The notes below the pieces were generated by a model that saw nothing but the letters and a program-made list of their open reading frames with translations, ran no database searches and had not been told where the DNA came from. From the NCBI GenBank assembly GCA_020638675.1, contig JACKID010000001.1:62001-126000 (forward strand): DNA of 64,000 bases, in the 5' to 3' direction. Origin of the DNA: Planctomycetota bacterium (GTDB lineage Bacteria; Planctomycetota; UBA8742; UBA2392). How positions within the stretch are numbered: position 1 is the stretch's first letter; each line of letters starts with the position of its first letter. Made by a program: the position numbers and the translations under genes. Positions 7,886 through 14,752 of this stretch are shown in pieces.

Positions 7886-10216
7886 CTACTTGCTCAGGAT
7901 GCTGACGCGGTAGGCGTTCTCGATGCTGAGGCCCGCCATGGCCGCGCTGTATACGTCGCCGTACAGGCGGAAGTAATCGCTGCTGACGCTCCAGCTGCCG
8001 TCAGCGCGCTGGTTTGTGAGCAGCGTCTTGCCGAACGCCGCGTACCACTCCTTGGACTTGCTTCCGTTGCGCTGCTCATGCAGCGACTGGGAGAGGCTGC
8101 CGAAGAACAGATAGCGCATGTCGCCGTTGTCACGATCCGACTTTCCGGGCGGCGCAACATCCGGCGCCTCGCGGTTGATCTTGGCAAGGTAGGTGGTCGC
8201 GCGGTTCTCGAGGTTCGTTTCCGTTGCGAACAGGCTCATGCCCGCCGCGGCGGCGTTGGCCAGCAGCTCGTGGCCCAGTACCGGCTTGTCTGCCAGCGCC
8301 ACGGTGTCGCGCGTCTGGGCCTTGTACCACTCCATCAACTCATCGATGCGCTGCTGCGGCAGATCGATCGGCGGCACCTTCACGTTGCGCGCCGTCGCCA
8401 GTGCCATGTAGGCCCAAACGGTCGTGCTCATGCTCGCTTCCTGGCCGAGCAGGAACGGGAAGCCGCCTGATTCCACAATCGTATTCTCGTCGACACTTGC
8501 GGTGGCATGCACGTTGCACAGCCAGCGGCACGCCTGGCGCAGAGGCTCACGCAGGCGGGGAGCGCGGGTCATGCCGAAGTCTTCCGCAAGGGCGAGCGTC
8601 GCCATCGCGTGTACCAGCACGTTGCCCTTGCTCTGCGGCCCGATCTGTCCATCCGCGCGCTGGCGCTTCAGGATCCACTCGATTCCGCGGTTTACCGTGT
8701 AGTTGTAGCCGAGCGGCGAGGCCTCGCTGCTGTGTCCGTCGCCGAGGAATGCCAGCACGGCCGTGCACGTCATCTCGAGCTTCTGCACCTCGCGCAGCTC
8801 CGCGTCCTGCGAGATCAGCTTCGGGTCCACGTTGATGTAGCCCCAGCTGCCGTCCGCCTCGGGCGTCATCTGCTGCAACTTGGCGAGCAGTGCCAGCGTC
8901 TGGTCGAGCGCGTCATACAGCTCTGCGCTGCCAAGGTAGTCGATCTTCTGCTGGCGCGTCGCGCCTCTCAGCCTGAAGAAGCTGGCGACGTTCTCGCGGT
9001 CTGCGTACGCGAGTGTGCTTTCGACTTCGCTGCCGATGTTGTCAGGCGGCGGCGGGGCGACTTCATCGCGGTCGTAGCGTTCGCGCGGCGGCGCCTGTGT
9101 GTCCCCGATGCCCACCGGCGGCGCCGCGTCGTAAGAATTCCAGTCCGCGCCGCCCGGCAGAATCGGGAAGTCGCGCGTCGTGCGCACGGCCGCATCGTTG
9201 CCGACCTGTGCGCCCGGAAGAACCGGCTTGGCGTAGTCGGACGTCGAGCCCTGTGCGATGAACGGTGAAGCGTTGCTCGTCGGCGGTGTCACGAAGACAA
9301 ACAGCAGCACGGCGATCACGGCCGCGTGCAGCGCCAGCGTGAATGTCAGCGACTTGCGGCTGCCGCGCATGCCGCGCTTGATTTCGCGGCCCCAGTGGTA
9401 TTCCTGCACGTCCACGCGCTTGGGTGTCTCGCGTACGCGGCGGCGGCTGCTCAGCAGGATGTTCTTGAACAGGCGGCGGCGGAACGGGTCCGACGCTTCC
9501 ACCGTGGGAAGAACGCCTTCTGTCTTTGGCGCTGCGATGGGCTCGGCGACGTCGCGTTCGGCCTCGACCAGCGCGACCTTCAGGCGGCGCTCGAAGCCTT
9601 CGCGTACGTCCATCTGCGGCAGGCTGGAAACCAGCGCACGCCCGGCGAACTCGTCGCGCAGGGCCGCCACGAATTCCGGGCGCGGGGTGAGTTGTGGCAG
9701 GCTCGCCATGATTGCGCGTACGGTGAATTCCTCGCGCAGCGCCTTGATCCAGTCCGGGCGGGCCTTGATGAACGGCAGGCTGTCGACGCGCGTGCGCGTC
9801 GCGAACTCGAGGCGCAGCGCCTCAAGCAGGCTGGCACTGACCGCGAGCTGCGGCAGGCAGGCGCAGATGGCGCGCACGCTGAACTCGACACGCAGGGCGT
9901 TCACGAACTCCGGGCGGGCGGAAATGTACGGAATCAGCCCGATCCAGCCGCGCGTGTCGAACTCGCGCTTCACGTCGCGCACAAACTCTTCGCGCGGCGT
10001 CGTGAGCGGAATCGTTTCCGGTGCAGCTGCCTTCGCCGGGCCAGTTCGCGGCCTCAGGGCGGGCATGCTGCGCAGGACGGCGTAGGTGCGGCGCAGGCGC
10101 ATGAGCTGGTCGAAGAGCGCGGGCTCAGCCTCGAGGCGCGCGCGCATTTCCGCCGCGGCGCTTGCATCAAGCTCGCCGCGCAGGAAATCAACCAGTTGTC
10201 CGAAGTCTGCGTCCAT
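7886..10216 (-). CDS. Membrane protein with anti-sigma-like N-terminus, five 26-residue repeats and an alpha/alpha-toroid domain
   Basis: A 776-residue protein taken from MDADFG at 10216; the ORF is open to 10294 and the start is not certain. Residues 1-50 resemble the helical N-terminus of anti-sigma factors but without zinc-binding Cys/His. Residues ~72-202 are five tandem 26-residue repeats of consensus RPEFVxALRxEFxxRAxxxSLPQ, all cytoplasmic. A single transmembrane helix is at ~289-311 (FTLALHAAVIAVLLFVFV). The extracytoplasmic part, ~420-776, has repeated GIEWILKRQRADG and RADGSWSVSSDY motifs of the prenyltransferase/squalene-oxidase toroid fold without a cyclase DxDD motif. The ECF sigma gene lies 450 bases upstream on the same strand. 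A transmembrane regulator sensing through the toroid is a reasonable inference. Confidence 0.75.
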   Translation of the reverse strand: MDADFGQLVDFLRGELDASAAAEMRARLEAEPALFDQLMRLRRTYAVLRSMPALRPRTGPAKAAAPETIPLTTPREEFVRDVKREFDTRGWIGLIPYISARPEFVNALRVEFSVRAICACLPQLAVSASLLEALRLEFATRTRVDSLPFIKARPDWIKALREEFTVRAIMASLPQLTPRPEFVAALRDEFAGRALVSSLPQMDVREGFERRLKVALVEAERDVAEPIAAPKTEGVLPTVEASDPFRRRLFKNILLSSRRRVRETPKRVDVQEYHWGREIKRGMRGSRKSLTFTLALHAAVIAVLLFVFVTPPTSNASPFIAQGSTSDYAKPVLPGAQVGNDAAVRTTRDFPILPGGADWNSYDAAPPVGIGDTQAPPRERYDRDEVAPPPPDNIGSEVESTLAYADRENVASFFRLRGATRQQKIDYLGSAELYDALDQTLALLAKLQQMTPEADGSWGYINVDPKLISQDAELREVQKLEMTCTAVLAFLGDGHSSEASPLGYNYTVNRGIEWILKRQRADGQIGPQSKGNVLVHAMATLALAEDFGMTRAPRLREPLRQACRWLCNVHATASVDENTIVESGGFPFLLGQEASMSTTVWAYMALATARNVKVPPIDLPQQRIDELMEWYKAQTRDTVALADKPVLGHELLANAAAAGMSLFATETNLENRATTYLAKINREAPDVAPPGKSDRDNGDMRYLFFGSLSQSLHEQRNGSKSKEWYAAFGKTLLTNQRADGSWSVSSDYFRLYGDVYSAAMAGLSIENAYRVSILSK

Positions 10217-10666
10217 TTCGGGGTGCTGCCTCAGGGGTACAGTCTTGTTTCCATCGGCAGGTATTCCTGACCTGCCTGACACCAAAGTGCGCACCGGAGG
10301 CTTCTCCGGGCTGGGTATCTAAACGGCGCGAAGGGGCTTCGGTTCAGGGTTTAAACACGTTTTGGAGCTGATGGACGCGACATTTTTCATGCACACAGCG
10401 CACATCGGGCATCGGGCCGTAAGTCGTTGTGCCTAAAGCAGTTAGGGCTCGGCAGTCGCGGCACTGCAAACCGCCTTCACGCGAAGGCGCAAAGAAGGGC
10501 GAAGCCCGCGAAGGTCTGTGTGGGATCGGCAAGCGGCGCGGCCTGACGCATGACTGGATGGGGTTGGTTGTTGCCCGGACTGTAGTAAGCGAAGTACGGA
10601 GGCAGGCCTTCGCGTGCTTCGCGTAGTTCTTCGCGCTCTTCGCGTGAGGCAGTTGAAGTAAGAACG
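10217..10666 (-). other. Intergenic region with leader hairpins and CTTCGCG-type repeats
   Basis: No supported gene. The part nearest the 10216 start contains, on the minus strand, small hairpins (GGAG/CTCC, CAGGT/ACCTG) and a weak GATACC box. Between about 10460 and 10660 there are dense CTTCGCG/CGCGAAG units, with left arms near 10477-10525 and a right cluster at 10606-10650 (TTCGCGCTCTTCGCGTGAG). The same unit recurs at 30610-30720 and 62930-63095, indicating a dispersed palindromic repeat family rather than coding sequence. Confidence 0.5.
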
Positions 10667-11269
10667 CTACGCTTCCGCTGTGAGTGGCTTGTAGTCGCCG
10701 AGCAGTTCCTGCAGCTTGCCGACGGCCGTGTGCATGCGGGATTTCACCGTTCCGAGGGGGATCTCCATGATTTCGGCGATCTCCTGGTACTTCAGCTCTT
10801 CGATCTCGGACAGCACGAACACCATGCGCTGCTCATCGGGCAGTTGCTCAAGGGCCTTCATGATTGCGGCGTAGAGTTCCTGGCGATCCATGTCGTCTTC
10901 GGGCGGGCGGATGTCGTCCGGCAGGCGGTCCATCAGGCTGGCCGCGTCCTCGTTGCCGCCGAACTTGGCGTTCAGGCTGACGTTTTCCTTCTGTGTGCTG
11001 AGCAGGCGGCAGTGGTCGATCCAGTAGTTGCGCGCGATGCGGTAGAGGTAGGTGGTGAACTTGGCGTTCGGCTCCCACTTGTGGGCGGACTTGTAGATGC
11101 GCAGCAGGGTTTCCTGGGCGAAGTCCTCGGCCAGCGAGCGGTCCCAGCACAGGCGGAAGAAGAAGTTGAGCAATCCCCGCAGGTGTGCCTCGTACAGCTC
11201 GGTGAACGCGTCCACGTCGCCGGCCTGGAAGCGGCGCATCAGGTCGAGATCGCGTTGGGCGTCCGCCAT
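10667..11269 (-). CDS. ECF-subfamily RNA polymerase sigma factor
   Basis: A 200-residue sigma factor starting MADAQRDLDLM, with AGGA ten bases upstream; the ORF is open to 11359 but the extra residues have no homology pattern. Region 2 (LMRRFQAGDVDAFTELY, then LAEDFAQETLLRIYKSA) and region 4 (LEQLPDEQRMVFVLSEIEEL, then YQEIAEIMEIPLGTVKSRMH) are complete and joined by an acidic linker (~115-135). There is no long C-terminal extension. A plausible promoter (TACAAT near 11305, minus strand) gives a ~35-base leader. The next gene downstream encodes a membrane protein with an anti-sigma-like N-terminus, so the pair may form a signalling module, though 450 bases separate them. Confidence 0.92.
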   Translation of the reverse strand: MADAQRDLDLMRRFQAGDVDAFTELYEAHLRGLLNFFFRLCWDRSLAEDFAQETLLRIYKSAHKWEPNAKFTTYLYRIARNYWIDHCRLLSTQKENVSLNAKFGGNEDAASLMDRLPDDIRPPEDDMDRQELYAAIMKALEQLPDEQRMVFVLSEIEELKYQEIAEIMEIPLGTVKSRMHTAVGKLQELLGDYKPLTAEA

Positions 11270-11352
11270 GGCGGCGAATCCTGACAGGGAAAAGGGGAAA
11301 TGTTGATTGTACGAACGTCGGCGCAGTACCGAAAGTTCGCTCACGGGGCCCA

Positions 11353-11455
11353 AATCCAAGCCCGGCCCGCGAGGTCTGGGGTGTGCACGAACGCAGATTC
11401 GGGGCTCGGGCGATCCACCCCAGCCCTCGCGGGCCGGGCTTTGGTTCCAATGCCC
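11353..11455. repeat. Inverted repeat pair, AAGCCCGGCCCGCGAGG family
   Basis: A ~28-base unit (AAGCCCGGCCCGCGAGGTCT...) at about 11359-11383 reappears inverted at about 11425-11453 (...CCCTCGCGGGCCGGGCTTTGG), with ~40 bases between. The same unit, again as an inverted pair, occurs at 59654-59880. It lies between divergent genes, the ECF sigma gene and the small membrane protein gene. Confidence 0.75.
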
Positions 11456-11498
11456 GCCCGCATTTAGCTACAATGAAGGCCCGGGAAAGGAGAGCAGA

Positions 11499-11672
11499 AT
11501 GGAAGGCGATATGGGTTACCTCGTTCTGCTGGCCGTTCTGGCCGCCCCGTTCGGCCTGCTCGGGCTAATGCTGCTGGCCATGGCCACCGGCGTCATCCAC
11601 GAGCCCACGCCCGCCGAGGCCGTTGCGCACAACTACGGTCAGAGTTGGAAGGCCGGCAAGCACATAGTCTGA
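11499..11672 (+). CDS. Small single-helix membrane protein
   Basis: A 57-residue protein with one hydrophobic helix at residues ~6-30 (LVLLAVLAAPFGLLGLMLLAM) and a polar tail ending KAGKHIV. GGAG lies six bases before the ATG at 11499, and a TACAAT box about 25 bases upstream could serve as -10. The TGA overlaps the ATG of the next gene (TGATG), so they are coupled. No family recognised. The good RBS, coupled stop and plausible membrane helix support it as real. Confidence 0.7.
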   Translation: MEGDMGYLVLLAVLAAPFGLLGLMLLAMATGVIHEPTPAEAVAHNYGQSWKAGKHIV

Positions 11673-12370
11673 TGATGGAACCGCCCGCTGACCCGCAACG
11701 CCCAGCGAAAAGCCAAACTCTGTGGGTACTGCTGGCCGTTGCAGGGATCTGCGCACTCCTGCCTGTAGCCATGTGCACGGGGGTGATCGAGTTCTCGCGC
11801 TCAAAGGAGGCACAACGCCAGACACTACGCCGCGAAACTGCGCAGCGCCTGCTCAGCGCGTGCAGCACTGTCCGCCTGGGAGACACCGCCGGAACACACA
11901 CGGCGATTCTGAGCGGCGAAGAGGCGAGGCTTCTGGGGGCGATCACGCAGAAGATGCTTGCGCAAGAGGCAGAGTCGGGTAGTTCGTGGGCCAGCCACAA
12001 CAAGATGGTGTGGGTAGAACTGGTGAGCACCGATGGGTCAGCGACCCGTCTTGCGTACGACACTTCGCTGCCTTCCGCCTACAACATTGATCCCAATGAC
12101 TTCTGGTACTTTGGGGATTCGCCTTGCGCGATGTTCTTCACGCTCGTCTGGGCGGCGCACGCGCTTGAAGACGGGCTCGATCCGGATGCCCTCTTCCCGT
12201 CGGTGTCTTCCGTCAACGCCATCTACTCAAGAGCATCGAGCCCCGAGTGGCCCAAATGGCGCGGGCTGACGGTGCAGGAGCGGGCGTTCGTCTCCGGTTG
12301 GTTTCAGCGATTCAACGCGGCCTCTGGCCAGCCGCCGCTGGATGAATCCCGCTTGTTCCCTGCCAAGTAG
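11672..12370 (+). CDS. Hypothetical membrane-anchored protein
   Basis: A 232-residue protein whose start overlaps the stop of the preceding small gene; an alternative ATG is the next codon (11675). A short basic N-terminus is followed by one transmembrane helix at ~18-40 (LWVLLAVAGICALLPVAM). The rest is a ~190-residue extracytoplasmic domain with a helix-rich start (KEAQRQTLRRETAQRLL), several strands and a Trp/Phe-rich C-terminus. Two cysteines (SACS and SPCAMF) could form a disulfide. No family recognised. It probably works with the 57-residue protein encoded just before it. Confidence 0.7.
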   Translation: MMEPPADPQRPAKSQTLWVLLAVAGICALLPVAMCTGVIEFSRSKEAQRQTLRRETAQRLLSACSTVRLGDTAGTHTAILSGEEARLLGAITQKMLAQEAESGSSWASHNKMVWVELVSTDGSATRLAYDTSLPSAYNIDPNDFWYFGDSPCAMFFTLVWAAHALEDGLDPDALFPSVSSVNAIYSRASSPEWPKWRGLTVQERAFVSGWFQRFNAASGQPPLDESRLFPAK

Positions 12371-12381
12371 AACCGTCGCGC

Positions 12382-12501
12382 TATACTCCCGCCATGGCTG
12401 AGCTGGACGAGCTTCTTCGAGGACAACTCGCGTTTGTTTCGTCTCTCTCCGGCTGCGTCCGTCCCTCGCACCTGCAGCCTGAGTTGGCGAACCACCCATA
12501 A
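12382..12501 (+). pseudogene. recQ-like promoter and 5' end, short leaderless ORF (possible decayed duplicate)
   Basis: TATACT at 12382-12387 ends six bases before an ATG at 12394 that opens a 35-codon ORF ending at 12501. The promoter and first codons closely match those of recQ at 14642: CCGTCGC, TATACTCC, GCCATG and CTGGACGA are shared. The peptides start alike too (MAELDELLRGQLAF against MTQLDDILRKRFGF). After about 15 codons the similarity is lost. It may be a decayed partial copy of the recQ start, left when the desaturase/HTTM genes came to lie between, or a genuine tiny ORF with a similar promoter. Confidence 0.4.
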
Positions 12502-12522
12502 CCAGCGCACGGCAGATTCTAG

Positions 12523-12563
12523 TTGCATAACGGCGTGATGTAAGACATAACTACATTATGCAA
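12523..12563. promoter_or_regulatory. Inverted repeat over the start of the desaturase gene
   Basis: TTGCATAA at 12523-12530 is matched by TTATGCAA at 12556-12563, an 8-bp perfect inverted repeat; inner arms ATGTA and TACAT extend it. The right arm contains the ATG at 12558. It is AT-rich for this genome. It could be an operator or an mRNA hairpin masking the start codon. Confidence 0.4.
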
Positions 12564-13787
12564 TGCGTCGCGCTCATCATTGGTATCGGCGTGCTCATGA
12601 TGGCCTATGAGGCTTGGCGGCCTGCGCGAGGCCTTCCTCGAGTGCGGCGCTTCTGGCCGCGCGTCCTGTTGCTGAACGCCTTGCAGGCGGCAGTCGTCGT
12701 ACTGGCAGGTTTCAGCTGGGAGCGATGGTTTAAGTGCTCATCGCTCGTCGACCTCTCCGGCTTGCCGCTCATCGCGGGGGCGCTGATCGCGTACTTTGTC
12801 AGCAGTTTCATCTACTACTGGTGGCATCGGGCGCGGCACGAACTGCCGCTGCTCTGGCGCATCTTCCATCAGCTTCACCATAGCCCTTCGCGCATTCAGC
12901 TTGTGGTCAGCTTCTTCAAGCACCCCAGCGAGTTTGTCGCCAACTCAATCTTGAGCACGCTCATTGCCTATCCAGTGTTGGGCTTGACGCCGACGCAGGC
13001 CGGCGCGCTTACCGGAATGACTGCTGCAGCCGAGTTCTTCTATCACTGGAACGTGCGCACACCGCGCTGGCTTGGCTGGTTCATACAGCGGCCCGAGATG
13101 CACCGTGTGCACCACGAGCGTGGTCGCCACACCTCCAATTTTGCAGACCTGCCGGTGTTCGATCTGCTCTTCGGGACATTCAGCAACCCGGCAAACACGG
13201 AAGTGGAGTGCGGGTTCGCCCAGCCACAGGAGCAGCAATTCGGCGCGATGCTTCTCTGCCGTGAATTGCATGGCAGCAACCAGAAGGAGTCGGCACGGCG
13301 ATTCCGTGATCTTGTATCGGCTCGCAACATCGCCTGTGCGCTGCTGCTGGTCGTCGCCCTGTCACAGATGTTGTTCGGGCTCGTCCATGCCGAAGGCGCG
13401 CGTAACGCGGCCGCTTCCACGGCGGCAGCGCCGTATCCGAAGGTGTTCTGCGACAAGGACGGCTACGAAGCATTCGCCATGAACTTTGAATTGATCGGCG
13501 AGGACTTCGCCGGCGAGACGCACGTCGTTGAGATGACGCCGGACGTCTACAAGCAATTGCGAGGCCCATACAATCGCCGCAACGTCTACGGCGCAGCGCT
13601 CGCATTTGCACCCCGCATGTCCACCGAGCAGCGCGACGCGGTTGTCGAGTACGCGTTTCACAGCAACGGGGGCCTTCGCACTGAGCTGGGGATGCCGCCC
13701 CTTCACCGGCTGACCATCCGGATCACGCCGAAAACTGGCGTTGATGCGCCAGGTTATCGGTACATCTACGAGTGGGATGCGCCATGA
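12558..13787 (+). CDS. Sterol desaturase/fatty acid hydroxylase family protein with C-terminal extension
   Basis: A 409-residue membrane protein. The N-terminal ~230 residues have transmembrane segments and the histidine clusters of the di-iron hydroxylase superfamily: WWHRARHE near 94, FHQLHHSPSR near 110 and HRVHHERGRH near 180. These enzymes hydroxylate or desaturate lipids in the membrane. After a further helix (~260-280) comes a ~125-residue extension with no known family, containing a PKVFCDKDGYEAF start and two strand-rich blocks, predicted extracytoplasmic. No SD is seen at the ATG. The stop overlaps the start of the HTTM gene (ATGA), so the two are coupled and probably act on the same membrane substrate. 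Confidence 0.82.
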   Translation: MQCVALIIGIGVLMMAYEAWRPARGLPRVRRFWPRVLLLNALQAAVVVLAGFSWERWFKCSSLVDLSGLPLIAGALIAYFVSSFIYYWWHRARHELPLLWRIFHQLHHSPSRIQLVVSFFKHPSEFVANSILSTLIAYPVLGLTPTQAGALTGMTAAAEFFYHWNVRTPRWLGWFIQRPEMHRVHHERGRHTSNFADLPVFDLLFGTFSNPANTEVECGFAQPQEQQFGAMLLCRELHGSNQKESARRFRDLVSARNIACALLLVVALSQMLFGLVHAEGARNAAASTAAAPYPKVFCDKDGYEAFAMNFELIGEDFAGETHVVEMTPDVYKQLRGPYNRRNVYGAALAFAPRMSTEQRDAVVEYAFHSNGGLRTELGMPPLHRLTIRITPKTGVDAPGYRYIYEWDAP

Positions 13788-14752
13788 AGGAGCGATCCTC
13801 GACTTCAGCTTGGCTGTTCACCGTGTTCCGCATCGCTTTCGGCAGCTACCTGTGCGTGCACTTCGCTCAACTGATTCCGTGGGCGGCAGAGCTGTTCTCG
13901 GACGGCGGAGTCCTGCCGGATGCCGGCGCCAACCCGGCGCTCGGCTTGTTTGCACCGCTGGCAGCGTTGCTGGGTTCTTCGGTCGCGGCCGAGACGGCAG
14001 TTGTCTCTTTGTTCGGTCTGAGCATTCTGTTCACGCTTGGAGTCTTCCGGCGAGCATCGGTAGCTCTGTTGTGGCTGGGGTGGGCGTATCTACTTGCACG
14101 TAACAACCTGATTCTCAACCCGGGCATTCCGTACGTGGGCCTGGTGTTGCTGCTCTGCGTCTTGGTGCCGCCCGGCGAGCCATTGGCGTTGGGGCGGCGT
14201 CGCGATCCTGCATGGCGCATGCCGCCGATGATCCGCGCAACGGCGTGGATTGCCCTCGGCGCAGGGTACACTTTCAGCGGCTACACCAAGTTGGTCAGCC
14301 CACACTGGTTTGACGGCTCGGCCACGCGCCTGATGCTCGACAACCCGCTTGCGCGCGGCGGCGGGATGGTTGAGAGCATTCCTGTATGGGTGCTGATGCT
14401 CGCGACCTGGGGCGTGATCATTGCCGAGCTGTCCTTCCTGCCCATGCTGCTTCACCACCGGACGCGCAAGATCACGTGGGTCGGCATGACACTGATGCAC
14501 TTCGGTGTGCTTGCGACCGTCGGCTTTGCGGACCTGACACTGGGCATGCTGGTGACGCACCTGTTTGTCATGGAGCCGTGCTGGTTGGAACAGCTGCATC
14601 GGGCTCGCCGAAGCCGCCATGCGAGGCGAAAGCTCCGTCGCTATACTCCGCGCCATGACGCAACTGGACGACATCCTCCGCAAACGATTCGGGTTCGAGA
14701 GCTTTCGACCACACCAACAGCAAGCGTGCGCGACGGTGACGGACGGGCATGA
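13784..14752 (+). CDS. HTTM-domain (vitamin K-dependent gamma-carboxylase-like) membrane protein
   Basis: A 322-residue polytopic protein starting MKERSST at the ATGA overlap with the desaturase gene. About seven hydrophobic segments, an N-terminal FRIAFGSYLCVHF, a GYTFSGYTKLVSPHWFDGSA loop and a C-terminal MHFGVL helix match the HTTM domain shared with vitamin K carboxylase. The membrane part ends near residue 275. The last ~45 residues are Arg/Pro-rich and run through the recQ promoter and 98 bases into recQ, so the original stop was probably lost or displaced. Bacterial HTTM proteins mostly have unknown substrates. Pairing with a di-iron hydroxylase suggests lipid or quinone oxidation, which is inference. 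Confidence 0.75.
   Translation: MKERSSTSAWLFTVFRIAFGSYLCVHFAQLIPWAAELFSDGGVLPDAGANPALGLFAPLAALLGSSVAAETAVVSLFGLSILFTLGVFRRASVALLWLGWAYLLARNNLILNPGIPYVGLVLLLCVLVPPGEPLALGRRRDPAWRMPPMIRATAWIALGAGYTFSGYTKLVSPHWFDGSATRLMLDNPLARGGGMVESIPVWVLMLATWGVIIAELSFLPMLLHHRTRKITWVGMTLMHFGVLATVGFADLTLGMLVTHLFVMEPCWLEQLHRARRSRHARRKLRRYTPRHDATGRHPPQTIRVRELSTTPTASVRDGDGRA
14642..14647 (+). promoter_or_regulatory. -10 box of a leaderless promoter (recQ)
   Basis: TATACT ends seven bases before the recQ ATG at 14655. It lies inside the 3' end of the HTTM ORF. No Shine-Dalgarno sequence. Confidence 0.6.

Noticed and set aside
12523..12563. Integron attC or lox-like recombination site
   Set aside because: The inverted repeat lacks the R/L box pattern of attC and there is no integrase gene or cassette array nearby.
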